DNA from: Aulostomus chinensis
Lineage: Eukaryota; Chordata; Actinopteri; Syngnathiformes; Aulostomidae
Assembly (NCBI GenBank): GCA_037954235.1
Contig: JBBMOA010000002.1
Span: 2,808,551 to 2,872,550 of the forward strand
Direction: 5' to 3'
DNA: 64,000 nt
Part shown: positions 32,941-44,105 of the stretch, in pieces
How positions within the stretch are numbered: position 1 is the stretch's first letter
How the letters are laid out: each line of letters begins with the position of its first letter
Made by a program: the position numbers and the translations under genes
The notes under the pieces: model-generated
Databases searched by the model: none
What the model was told of the DNA's origin: nothing
What the model saw: the letters and a program-made list of their open reading frames with translations, nothing else

Positions 32941-33879
32941 GTTAATGTCTGGATAAATGTTTTGATCTCTGTCTTGTCCATAGGAAGCCACATCCTGTTG
33001 CCTCATCAAATAACACACAACAACTGGAGTTTTTGATAAGATTGTGCAGCTTCTCACTTAAAGACAAAAGTCTGCTGATGAGATGCAGGAAACAATCCAG
33101 GGATGCAGCAGTCCACCTAAATTCAACTGTAACTGTTGTCATTATGTTGTTTCCAGAATTTTTGTAAATTGATTTCCTTTTCAGCATATAAACTCCTTGT
33201 TTCTTCTCTACTCCTTCTTTCCCCATCTCATAAATTACTGGAGCTATAAATCTTACTCAATCTGTTAACCATCATCTCTGCTTTCTATAGATTCCAAATA
33301 GACAAATGTTCTCCATTGGAAAGGATAGGATTGCTCCACTCTTTTCTATTGCCTTCCATTTTCTTAATCATTCCCCATACATCATTTAACTTAACAGTAT
33401 ATCCAACTGAACAACAATAATCCCCCTTGTATGTGTGATATTTATGAGTTGTGTTTATTTAGCCAACAATAAATGGTCAAACAGAGCTTCTTATTATGTT
33501 GTTTTATTGCTGGGGAACTCTCAGAACTCGGCCTAAAGCATTGTGTATCACATACATCTGGCTGGCGCTTATATTAACGTAATGACAAACTGTACGTGCA
33601 AGCTTGTGATAAACATTAATACTGATTCAGCCTACTGGCTTGATCTGAATATTACATCACTTCTTCACAATGAGCTCCACCACCTGCTCACTTCTTTCAC
33701 TTTTTTTTTTCAAACGTGAACTCAAAGTTATCTTCTACTTCCACTTCTGGTTACTTTGAGTAATCAATAACTAAACATTCACTTGGTCTGTAAACAACAA
33801 TAAACACTATGACGTAAACAATTAGATCGCTTCAGTGTGATAAATCAATTAAGTGCCTTCTCAGAGAGAGTAAAGTGCG
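32941..33879. other. No gene recognised
   Basis: AT-rich; no coding or repeat structure I can support. Confidence 0.55.
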
Positions 33880-34829
33880 TGTCCAAGTACACCTTCATTT
33901 TGGCTTCGGCCTTGCAGTTTCTCCTGTGAAGATCCTTGTCCTTGTTAGTCCCTTTACTGCATTCCACCTTAAGGTCGTATAGCTGCAGTCGAAGTCCTCG
34001 TCACTCAATGCGGGCAGGCGGCTTGGACCTCGGGTAGTTCCAGATGAGTTTGAATGGCTCATGATCAGTCATCATTGTGAACTCTTTGCCATAGATGTAG
34101 AGATGAAACTGTTTACTGCTCCATACGATTGTCAGCGCTTCACGCTCTGTTTGAGAGTAGCGCCTTTCAACATTCCTGAGCCCTCGGCTTGCATATACGA
34201 TGATGTGTTTCTTGTCTTTGTCCTTTTGCAGCAGTATTGCCCCTAGTCCTACTGTCTAGTGTCAAAGACAAGCTCTATTTCCCTGTTTGGGTCAAAGTAT
34301 GCCATCGTTGTCTTTGTGGTGACACTCTCTCAGCGTGCTCATCACTGCGTTCTGTTCTGTACCCCACTGCCAGGGAGTGTTCATCCTCATGAGCTTTGTG
34401 ACTGTAGCAAAGTCGGGGATGAAACGCGAGCAGTAGTTCGCCATGCCCAAGAGACTTGTTACCTCTGCTGCATCCTTGGGCTTGACAGTCTGACCTATGG
34501 CATCAACTTTTTCGGATCAGCTGAGATGCCGTCATCAGATAATATGAACCCAAAGAACTCCAGTTGAGTCTTGTTGAACTCAGGCTTCTTTTGGTTCAGT
34601 GTGAGGCCGCATTATTTGAGTTGCTGGAACACAGCTGTCAGGCTCTTGTCATGATCAGCCTGTGTCACCCCGTAGATGATGTCATCCCTGAGATTCTTCA
34701 CCCCAGCGATGCCCTGAAGTGTCTGATGGATGGCGTTTTGAAACACCCCTGCAGCTGGAGATGCCAAAGTTGAGGTGCTTGTACCTCCTCAGGCCCAGGT
34801 GCATTGTGAATGTTCGGGCTCTTTGCATC
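33880..34829 (-). pseudogene. Ty3/gypsy pol fragment (RT to RNase H)
   Basis: Read on the minus strand, it starts at HLGLRRYKHLNFGISS (RT palm), then GVKNLRDDIIYGVTQADHD, whose DD pair is the RT catalytic aspartates with an altered first position. ELEFFGFILSDDGISADPKK and a connection segment with LLGMANYCSRFIPDF follow. The RNase H part has YASRGLRNVERRYSQTERE, and MMTDHEPFKLIWNYPRSKPP, with the TDH motif. Several stops and frameshifts break it. No LTR, gag, integrase or envelope sequence was seen. Its upstream end is cut by LINE 3' sequence at 34830. Confidence 0.85.
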
Positions 34830-35276
34830 CCAGATCCCGGGTGCTGCTGGAGGAGGCTGCAGACCTGAAGAGGTTCAAGCTCCCACCCGTAGCTCCACCT
34901 GCTCACATCCCCGTCTGTCCATCAGTCTCTTCCCTTTCTCTCTCTCTTCATCTCTGTCCCTCTCTTTCCTTCTGCATATCTGTTTTCTTCCATTATCTGT
35001 CTTTGTCTCTGCCCTGCTCTCCTGCTCTCTTTCCCCCCAACTGGTCAAAGGAGAAGGCCGTCCCCATTGAGCATGGATCTGTTCGATGTTCCTGCCTGGT
35101 AAAGGAAGGTTTTCGTCGCCGCTGTTGCAGGATGTGCTTGCTGATGGAGAATTGTTGGCTGTAAATTCATTGAAGGAGTGTGGTTCTAGACCTGCTCTAC
35201 TTTTAAAGTGTCATGAGATAATTTTGTTGTAATGTGGCGCCATACAAATAAAATTGACTTGACTTGACTTGCTGCT
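34830..35276 (+). repeat. L2-type LINE 3' UTR, copy D
   Basis: Same 3' UTR as the LINE copies A and C: CTGGAGGAGGCTGCAGACCT, pyrimidine-rich middle, GGAAGGTTTTCGTCGCCGCT, and an AATAAAATTGACTTGACTTG tail. The body is absent, so it is a strongly 5'-truncated insertion. Confidence 0.9.
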
Positions 35277-35531
35277 TAAGTGTTTCCCCACCTGTACCAG
35301 TGGAGAGGAGAGATGTTCTTAAACTTGTTTATACTGCTGCTTGTAGCCTAGTTACCTGAATGTCTGACCTCATCAGATGGATGTGGAGTGAAAATTTATT
35401 TCATTCTGGCCTTCTCTTATTTCTATATTAATTTGTTGTAAAGGTTTGTTATTTGTTGATGTTTTGTTGTTACATCATGGTTGATTATGCAGATCTACCA
35501 ACCTTGATAACAAACCTAGCAAGCATGATTG

Positions 35532-35533
<2 letters not shown>

Positions 35534-35591
<58 letters not shown>
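35534..35591. repeat. (GT)n microsatellite
   Basis: Pure GT run followed by GA-rich sequence. Confidence 0.97.
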
Positions 35592-35592
<1 letters not shown>

Positions 35593-36168
35593 TGAGAGAG
35601 GGAGAGACTGAGAGAGACCATGTACCCTATCTTGGCTAGGCATTTGGAATGTAACAATTTGGAACATTCCATAGAAATTCTTAGCTCAGGAACAGTGGAA
35701 TAGAATAGAAGCCTAATGTTTAACACTGGATTTTGTTTTACTGCAAAATATACTGTTGTAATTCTTTTTTGTTCTGATCTACTTTGTAAAGGCCAAACTA
35801 AGGGGACACCATCAGGAGCATAAGAAAAACATGTTTCAGCAGAGACTCAGCTGCAAACTACTGTTGAGGAAGACCAGTGTATCAAAAGACAACTCCTTAA
35901 CATCATTGAAGCCTCAGAAAAAAGAGCAGCCGGCAACTCTTCTAAAGTTTCCAGTACACTGGATAGGCTTACATTCTCCACTGTCAATGGATTTTCTTCC
36001 CTGCAGGAAACAATCCATACAGCACAATCAGCACAGACACCACTGCCACGCTACTCCACAACACTAGCCCAGCAAGGCAATATGCCATGACAGCACTTGT
36101 AGCTGCTATCACAACACTCATATCTGCCAATTTTCATACATCAGGTGTTCCCACAAAATTCAGGCAAT

Positions 36169-36170
<2 letters not shown>

Positions 36171-36232
<62 letters not shown>
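36171..36232. repeat. (CA)n microsatellite
   Basis: Pure CA run of 62 bp. Confidence 0.97.
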
Positions 36233-36237
<5 letters not shown>

Positions 36238-36953
36238 TAATGGCACTTAGTACTATTAACCCTGCAGATTTGTCTTTCAGACCTGTTGAGGTGATAAGGC
36301 AGTTCTTGTGCACCCAAGAACTTTTAAAGAAGGATTAACCAAAATTTGTTGTGGTCCTTACAGTTGTTTTTGTTTACAGTTTACACAAATTGCACTTTTA
36401 AAGGCAAGTATAAAGGCTTGTCTGATGTCTTGGCAGCTGCAATAAACAGTTAACAGAAACTGCAATTTTTGATTTTTGTTTGTTTATTGTTTACTGTGGC
36501 AATGTTTTTTTATACTATTGGGGTAAATTAAACTTCAAGCTGAACGAAGTTCATTTGAACACTGTATTCTGTATTTATGAACACACAATACCATTTGTTT
36601 ATTGTAATGTTACCTCTTGAAGCCTCTTGGAAATGTTACTTGAATGCTGTTTCATTGTTCGTAATACAGCTCAGTTATAAGCAGTAAACAGGCATTTTAT
36701 TTGGACATTGTTGTCTTAAATGCCTTAATGACAAACAAAATGAAACTGAAAAACACGTGCGTGTTTTGTGTCTGAAAACCTTGTTGTTACTATAAACCTG
36801 GCCCACAAAAATGTTAAGTATCAAATACAAAGAATATGTGTCAAATAGAAAGACCAAAAATGTAAACAAGAATTCTTTGACACTAACATTAGCATGTACT
36901 AAAATGTATAAATTTAAACTGTGGGCTACTTGAACATGTTTGTTAAACTAGCT

Positions 36954-36956
<3 letters not shown>

Positions 36957-37001
<45 letters not shown>
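36957..37001. repeat. (CA)n microsatellite
   Basis: Pure CA run of about 45 bp, directly at the 3' end of the Harbinger remnant. Confidence 0.96.
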
Positions 37002-37004
<3 letters not shown>

Positions 37005-38183
37005 AGGTCCCTTTTTAGATTAAGAAACTGTGTCAGGACTCTCCTGACCCTCTTTGCTTCAGCTGGCATTCCCTCTGTGACAGTTGGTTGATTATCTGGT
37101 TGTTTGTCGTGATTATATTGAATTGCCTCTGCAACCCTGGTGTCATCCAGTGTCCATAGCAGCCTTGCAGTAATTATGCAGGACAAAGCAAGCATATACA
37201 ACAAAGGGAAGGCCATGAAGGTTGATATCCATTGCGCTTCTCAGGGCTCCAAACCGGCCTTTCAGCCTCCGAAACACACACTCGATGACCATCCATGCAC
37301 GGCAAAAGGACAGTCCTAAATAATGCTCCCAGGCCATTTCACTACCAAATAAATAAAAGAATATTTATAATCAAAGGTGGCCTGCACATTCAACCTGTAC
37401 CTGCCTTTTTGATTGATGTAATTTTTTGAAATCTACAGATGGTTGTTTTATTTCCATGTGTGCAATCCACAGCACCTATGCATTGGGGGAGTCTGTGTAC
37501 CCCTTAAAATTTCTGAATTAATTGAGGCACAGACTCTTCAGATGTGGGCAGTTTTATGTACATGGGACCTAAATGGATAGCTTTTGCCTCACACACCTCC
37601 CTTACTATAATTGAAACGGTCGATCGGGAAAGACCAAAAGCGTTGGCTGTCATATGCATTCTGCCCTCGTCAGACAGATAATATGAGGTGCAGGCAACTT
37701 TTCCATGACAGTGACAGGGGATCGCATTACAGTCATCTCACCCTCTATGTAGGGACGCAGCAACTCAGAGAGCGCCAGCAGCAATGACTGTGACATCCTA
37801 AAATTTTCACACCACTCCCCTGGGACAATCACTTTGTTTTTGAAGTTCTCCCACCAAACAGCCATTTGCCCAGGTCAAACCCAAAACCAGCGACGCTGGC
37901 AGTCACGCAACTTTGTGTTGGAGGGAGGAGAAGTCTTTGCAAAATTTCTGACCTTTGAGCACTTTTTTGTCTCTGCTCCTTGATTTAGAGTAGGTGTATT
38001 TGCAAATGCAAACATACGAAAAGCATTTTCCATGACATGTTGATATTGATATTGGCACTGAAAATGCTGTCTTGCCCTGTTTACAAGACAACACATAAAC
38101 AGCATTTTCAGAATTCCCCACTCTGACCGGAGTTTTAAGAAAGAAAGTTCATTGATAAGAGACTGCTGATTTCTGGGACACAC
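37002..38183 (-). pseudogene. PIF/Harbinger transposase (HARBI1-like), broken
   Basis: Minus strand, in order: N-terminal part (37875-38183) ending LRDCQRRWFWV; MAVWWENFKNKVIVPGEWCE and FRMSQSLLLALSELLRPYIE (37650-37865); after a frameshift, TANAFGLSR and a helix-turn-helix region; GAVDCTHMEIKQPS with the first catalytic Asp (about 37470); then, after a deletion that removes the second Asp region, EHYLGLSFCRAWMVIECVFR with the catalytic Glu, and FVVYACFVLHNYCKA (37143-37337). The family's usual length is about 350-400 residues; roughly a third is lost. No terminal repeats were identified. Confidence 0.85.
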
Positions 38184-38189
38184 TTTCTG

Positions 38190-39130
38190 TCTGATTGATC
38201 CAATTCATCCCACACAAGCTCAACTGAAGAGAGGTCTGGAAACTGCAAAACCATCTTTTGAAGAACAGCCTCCTCTTCTTTTTTGTCTAGGTAACCCTGA
38301 CTAAGCTTGGCAGAATGCTTCGAGCCATTATGTTGGTGCAAAACAAACTTTTGACTCATAAGTAGTCTAGATGGAACTGCATGATGCTGGAGGATGGAGT
38401 TGATCATACAAACAAATCTCCTACATTATCACCTGCAAAACATCCCTATACCATGGCACTACCACCTCCTTGCTTTATTGTGGGTGTTACACATGGTGAC
38501 TTAAGACATTCACCAGTTTGTCTGCGGACATAGACTGCATTTTGAACCAAATAGTTTAAACTTGCTTTTATCGGTCCAGAGAACTTGTTTCCAGTCATCA
38601 TAGGTCCAATTTTTGTGCACTTCTTTCCATTCATATCCCTTTGTCTTGTTCTGTGTAGTAAGTAAAGTTTTGTTTTTGTTTTTTTTTTACAGATACACAA
38701 CCCTTTAGACCAGCCTTTGTCAAAAATCTTTTCACAGTAGTCAGAGATATGGGTTTAGACCTTGTCATGTTGATGTCCTTCCTTATTTGTGGTGCTGTTT
38801 TTGCCGATCTCTTTTACTGGTGATAATAATATGCATTTGTCGTAACCATCTTTCTTCCAGGCCTTTTTTTCTATCATGATCATTTCCAGTTTTCCCAGTC
38901 TCTTGCAGGCAGTCCACACCTTTACTTGAAAAATGTACAAACTTTTGTCTAAACAGTGTCACAGCTCTTGTCAATCAGATCTATTTGTCTTTTTAATATC
39001 ATAGATGTGATTTCCTTTGTTGGACACCATTAGGGTTTTGCAATTTCTCTTTCAGTGTATCCTTCTTTCCTCAATGTTGATTTCTGTACTCTCGTTTCTT
39101 TACTCATTTGCTTCTTTCTAGCCATTTCCG
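38190..39130 (-). pseudogene. Tc1/mariner-type transposase remnant 1
   Basis: The minus strand contains ARKKQMSKETRV (start), then IGPMMTGNKFSGPIKASLN (equivalent of the first catalytic region, with the expected SDES changed), VYVRRQTGECLKSPCVTPTI, KQGGGSAMV, and FVLHQHNGSKHSAKLSQGYL, where the usual QDN triad reads HQHN. Further on PDLSSVELVWDELD holds the final Glu. Both Asp positions appear altered and the frame is broken. It is an old copy. It directly abuts the Harbinger remnant. Confidence 0.8.
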
Positions 39131-39480
39131 TGGTAGTTTGTAAGAGATTTGAATGCAGTTGAGATTTATAGAATTTTTGTATACATACTCTAAAAAACAG
39201 TTTAAGTGTTTTAAGTTTTTTTTTTTACTCTTGCCCTGAAATTATGACTCTTGCAAATCTTCTCAATGCTAAAAGTAAGCTCTTCTTTTCTTTTGTTGAC
39301 GTTTATTCAGCAATGGCCTGGTTACATCAATGTGTACCAAAAGCTAAATTGAGGAAAATGGTGCATATCAATGAAAGCAAAGTCCGATGATGCAGTAAAT
39401 ACATCCCAAAATACATAGAACTAATGCTGGTTTTGAAGAAAGGCATTCTGAACAGAAACTTCAAGTTGCTTCTAAATGTT

Positions 39481-40512
39481 TTTACCATTCAAAAGTTTGG
39501 ACACATCTTCTCATTCAGTGTTTTTCTTTATTTTTACTACTTTCTACATTGTAGATACATCTTAAAGGCATCAAATATATGATGAAAGATGTTTGGAATT
39601 TTGTAGTAAAGAAAAAAGTTTTTAAATAACTGTAAGTATGTTTTATATTTTAGATTCCTCAAAGTAGCCAGTCTTTGCTTTGTTGACAGTGCTGCAAACC
39701 CTTGGCCTTCTCTCAATGACCTTTATGATGTAGTCATTTGAAATAGTTTTCACCTCTCACGTTTGCCTTGTCAGGATTCATTTGTGGACTTTCTCGCCTT
39801 CTTAATGGGGTTGGGACCATCAGTTGTGTTGAGCAGAAGTTTGGTTAGTCCACAATTGACAGCCCTTTGTGACAACTTTTAGAATTCATAGTGTGGCAAG
39901 AAACAATCAGTTAAGTTAAAAAAAAAAATGACAGTCAATCATGACTTTTAGAACTGAAGGCCGGTCAGTCCGGAAAATTGCAAAAAAAAAATTGCGTCAC
40001 CAAATGCAGTCACAAAAACCATCGAGCACTACAATAAAACTGGCTCACATGAGGACCGCCCCAGGAAAGGAAGACCAAGAGTGACCTCTGCTGCTGAGGA
40101 TAAGTTCATTCAAGTCAGAAATTTGCCTCAGAAATTGCAAGTTAACAGCACCTCAGTTTAGAGCCCAGATAAATGTTACACAGAGTTTTAGTAGCAGACA
40201 CATCTTTACATCAACTGTTCAGAGGACACTGCGTGAATCAGGCCTTTATGGTCGAATAGCTGCTAAGAAACCACTACTAAGAAAAAGCAACAAGCAGAAG
40301 AGATTTGTTTGGGCCAAGAAACACAAAGAATGGACTTTAGACCAATGGAGGTCTGTGCTTTGGTCTGATGAGCCCAATATTTGGGATCTTTGGTCTTTTG
40401 GTTCCACCAACAGAAAAAGTGAAAGGATGGTTTCTACATACATGGCACAGAGGAAGAGGTGTGCAGATGAGATGGATGGACTTTGAAAAAAAACATAATC
40501 CTCCTCCAACTC
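39481..40512 (+). pseudogene. Tc1-type transposon remnant 2
   Basis: Plus strand. The start CATTCAAAAGTTTGGACACA resembles a Tc1 terminal repeat. The transposase follows in pieces: AFMVE-like and LLRNHY-equivalents near 40230-40270, RFVWAKKHKEWTLDQWRSVL (40300-40360), SDEPN with the first catalytic Asp, then a region equal to GWFLHTWHRGRG at 40420-40465. After about 40512 the similarity stops, so the C-terminal DDE half and right terminal repeat are lost. Confidence 0.8.
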
Positions 40513-41394
40513 TCGGTGAAAATGACAGATTTCAGTCTATCCCATGTTATAATTATTGCCTTATTCAATAACCAAACAGGACATGAAGTAACTCCTCTTA
40601 CTAAACATTATGACTGTGTCCAGGTGCAATTACACAACCATAACTCCTTCAGACTAATAAAAGTTCTAAGGAGAAATGATAAATACCTTTTTTATGCAGC
40701 TCTGTATCCTCAACCACCACATAACATCTGCCCACTACATGTGTGGACCACCATCATGATGTTCTTTGAAAACTATTTCCACTCTCAAACAGGCAATTTC
40801 ACAACTGTAGATCTGCCCTGCCTACTAGGTATTTACCTTTTTCTCCACACACCAGTAGTTTGGAATACCTTTCATTGCATTGTTGTCATTTCATAAGTCT
40901 CATCCCCAGTTCACTGACCTGTCGACACTTGTAAACCACACACAATCATCTGAGTTTCAACCGGATAATAACATTACTGTGAGCTTTACCTCAACCCTGA
41001 CATGCATAGACATGCTGGAAAACAAGGTTGAAAAAAAAGTGCTCATGGTGCGCGCCTGTGCATGGGTTTTTACGTGTTGAGTGGTTTGGGGGCTGTGTCA
41101 GTAATACTCGTGCATCTATCAGAGTCAGCAGTACCAAGTTTAATTACACTGCACAGAAAGTAACATGGTGTTAATGTTGTGACAACCTGGCCTGCATTGA
41201 CTTGAGAGACAAAACAAAATTTTTGAGAGTGAGACACCAAACCAGATAAAAATATACTCTCAGAAAGACCCAGAAATGCATGTTTGTTTAGAATTTCTAC
41301 TCATTTTTCTGACTTCTGTCCATCATCCACTCAAATCTCAAGCTCTGCTCTGAAAGAATGCAAATTATTTTCCACAGGATGGCAGAACATACAC
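40513..41394. other. No gene recognised
   Basis: The ORF at 40483-40896 (137 codons) has no known features and begins inside the Tc1 remnant. Confidence 0.5.
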
Positions 41395-41562
41395 GGCCTT
41401 AGAGATACAATGAGCTCTGGTGCCCGTGCCCCATTGCTGTTGCAATATGTGCTTGCTTGTTGGGTGTAAATTAGGAAGACCTTCTGTATTTGGAAAGTGT
41501 CATGATACAACTTTTGTTGTGATTTAGCACAATACAAAAAATGGAATTGACTTCACATGATA
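41395..41562 (+). repeat. L2-type LINE 3' end, diverged
   Basis: TTGTTGGGTGTAAATTAGG, AAGTGTCATGATACAACTTT and a TTGACTTCAC end align with the 3' ends at 35160-35276 and 54380-54512, with more substitutions. Confidence 0.72.
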
Positions 41563-41883
41563 TGTACATGCACATTACTATTGATTACTAAAAGATTATG
41601 ATCTTGACCGTAACCAACTCCTGTGCCATAAAGGCCAATTTATTGTCATTTCAGCAGAATTGTTCAGGTCATTTACACACTCAGATTGTAAGTTTAACTG
41701 TTCATCTAATTTTTTAATAATTTATTTTAACAACACATTGTATTTTGGTGATCCTATATCAAGAGTACATTGGTACTGAAATATTATGTAAGTAAGTACA
41801 AGATGTGCTGTTCTTACTTTATTTTTAATTATGAAAGGTCATTTTTATTTTTTATTGTCTCAAGGATTATGGAGAGGTTATGG

Positions 41884-42020
41884 GGGAGCAAGGCTCAGAG
41901 GTACAGTGTCTGTCTTGTAACCAAAGGGTCACTAGTTTTATCCTCACTTCCCCCATAGTGACTATGTGAAAGTGTCTTTGAGCAAGATAATAAGCCCATA
42001 ACTTCCCCTGAAAGCACTCT
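41884..42020 (+). repeat. SINE-2 family copy 2
   Basis: AGGCTCAGAGGTACAGTGTC (A-box-like), GGGTCACTAGTTTTATCC (B-box-like), CTCACTTCCCCCATAGTGAC and TTTGAGCAAGATAATAAGCC match the 29582-29797 copy on the other strand. The tail is missing. Confidence 0.72.
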
Positions 42021-42086
42021 GAATACCACTAAAATAAGTTTAACCATCTCATAATGTTTTACAAATAGATTACATTTAGACCAGAA

Positions 42087-42419
42087 CGGGCAACACAGTG
42101 GTACAGTGGTCAGCACTGTCAACTCACAGCAAGAAGGCTCCAGGCGAGTCCTGGCTCAGGCACGGGATCTTTCTGTGTGGAGTCTGCATGTTCTCCCTGT
42201 GCCTGTGCGGGTTCTCTCCGGGTACTCCGGCTTCCTCCCACAGTCCAAAGACATGCAAGAGAGAACTAGGCTGATTGAATACTCTAAATTGACCGTAGGT
42301 GTGGCTAGGAGTGTGAATGGTTGTCCGTCTATATCTTTTGGCCCTGCAATGGACACGGTGTATTCTGCCTCACACCCGAAAGCTGCTGGGATACGCTCCA
42401 GCCCCCTGTGACCCTTAAT
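42087..42419 (+). repeat. SINE-1 copy, split by a LINE (first part)
   Basis: Head and body run from GGGCAACACAGTGGTACAG to GACCCTTAA, then a 1-kb LINE interrupts. The tail resumes at 43427. Confidence 0.88.
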
Positions 42420-43426
42420 CAGAATCAGAATCTTTTTATTGTCGCTGTACAGTGAAATTGTTAAAAAAGAGAGCACTCTTCTAGTGTCACTGTGCACTAC
42501 AAATTGCAGATACAAAAGAAAAGATACAATAAATAACAATAAACAATGTAAGAACAGTAGAAATAGAAACAATAGAAATGTGCAAGATGTAAATAAAAAA
42601 AAGTGAAGGTGCAAAATGGAGATTACAAAGTGCAGAGAACAAATTAAGGTGCAGTACAGGATGAGGTAGTTTGATGGTTTTGCAGGGTCAAGACAGTTGT
42701 GTGTGTGCTTTTAACTGTGTTTGTGGGTGTTGGCAGTCCAGACAGCCCAGGGGAAAAAGCTGTTTCTGGTGCGGGACTTTTTTTTTTTTTTTTTTCTGGT
42801 GCGGGACTTAATTGACCTGAAGCGCCTGCCCGAGGGCATCAGGTCAAACAGGGGGTGGGCAGGGTGAGTAGGGTCAGCTGTGATGGCCTTGGTTCTCCTG
42901 AGGCAGTAGGATGAGGAGATGTGTTCCAGGGTGGGCAGAGGGCAACCGATGATTTTTTGGGCAGTGTTTATGACCTTCTGCACCACCTTCCTATCCTCTG
43001 CTGTGGAGTCAGCGTACCACCCTCCCAGACTGTGGGTCAGGACGCTCTCCACAGAGGAGTGGTAGAAGCCCAGCAGCAGCTTGTGGTCCAGGCTGTTTTT
43101 CCTGAGGACCCGCAGAAAGTGCAGCCGCTGCTGAGCCTTCTTCACCAGGGCCCAGACATTGTGGGTCCAGGAGCAGTCGTAGGAGATGTGGGTGCCCAGA
43201 AACCTGAAGGTGGTAACAGTTTCCACCTGTTCTACATTTATGAGGAGGGGGGTGTGGTCCTGTCTGTTTCTCCTGAAGTCTATAATGAGTTCTTTGGTAT
43301 TATGGACGTTCAGGTTCAGGTTGTTGTCTGAGCACCAGTGAGACAGTTTCTCTACCTCAGCCCAGTACGCTGTCTCGTCCAACCACGGTGGCGTCGTCTG
43401 CATATTTCATAATGCGGTTGGTTGGA
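42420..43426 (-). pseudogene. Rex/CR1-type LINE 3' part, inserted in SINE-1
   Basis: On the minus strand a 230-codon open frame (42711-43403) encodes the RT C-terminal part: LSHWCSDNNLNLNVHNTKEL, FRFLGTHISYDCSW, VKKAQQRLHFLRVLRKNSLD, AQKIIGCPLPTLE and HPAHPLFDLMPSGRRFRS. It ends with a 3' UTR and an ATTCTGATTCTGATT tail at 42420. The catalytic FADD region is absent (5' truncation, usual for LINEs). The frame is open throughout, which suggests a fairly recent insertion, apart from a KKKKKK insertion from a poly-T tract at 42780-42792. Confidence 0.87.
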
Positions 43427-43472
43427 TGGGACAGGATAAGGGGAAGAAAATGGATGGATGAATGGATGGATA
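43427..43472 (+). repeat. SINE-1 tail, continuation of the split copy
   Basis: ACAGGATAAGGGGAAGAAAA then TGGATGGATG units; completes the 42087-42419 copy. Confidence 0.88.
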
Positions 43473-44105
43473 GACCAGAGTGCTTTCAATTAATTTAGTC
43501 TAAAGAGACCTAACAATTCACTATGAGCAAGGACAAGCAAAAAAAAAAAAAAAAAAAACCTGCCCAGAAGCATCAAGAAGGAATCTTTAAGTAATAACTA
43601 CCAATAATGTTATAGCTGCCCATAATGTAAGAAGATCCAACAAAGTAGTAACTTTCCAATAACATAATATTTTTGCACATAACATAAAGATTGGCTGGTT
43701 GTTACATTCTTGGTTTGGTCTCAAAGATCCTTCAAAAATGTAATAACTGGAGCCAATAATATATACTTATATCAGTAACACACATACATATCAGACTCTA
43801 CATAAATCCACAAATGCCAAACTGCATGTATAGTACATCATAAAAGACAACAATTTGACACCAGAATAATGCCCCAAACAAAAGTTTGCAGTCTTGAGCT
43901 GCACATCCATCTCAGCCAGAAACACTTGTTCATGAGATTTTTTTTAAATACCAGCTCATACCTCCACAATAATCCTTTTTTTCCCCAGCTTTGAAATTAC
44001 AGGGTGTTGTTGCTTGCCTGTATAGTGTCATGCACAGTGGTAAATATAGTGTGCCCCGTGCCATACACTCTTGAACTCTGAGATGATATCTCCCTGTCAT
44101 TTCCT
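43473..44105. other. No gene recognised
   Basis: Contains an A18-type run at about 43540. Otherwise nothing supportable. Confidence 0.55.

Larger units (their letters stand above)
35277..36956. other. No gene recognised; two microsatellites
   Basis: Contains (GT)n at 35534-35591 and (CA)n at 36171-36232. No coding feature recognised. Confidence 0.6.

Noticed and set aside
34775..35164. 129-codon Ser/Leu-rich ORF
   Set aside because: Lies across the gypsy/LINE 3' UTR junction; the Ser/Leu richness comes from a pyrimidine-rich UTR.
40483..40896. 137-codon ORF after Tc1 remnant
   Set aside because: Begins in the Tc1 sequence in a different frame and has no known motif.
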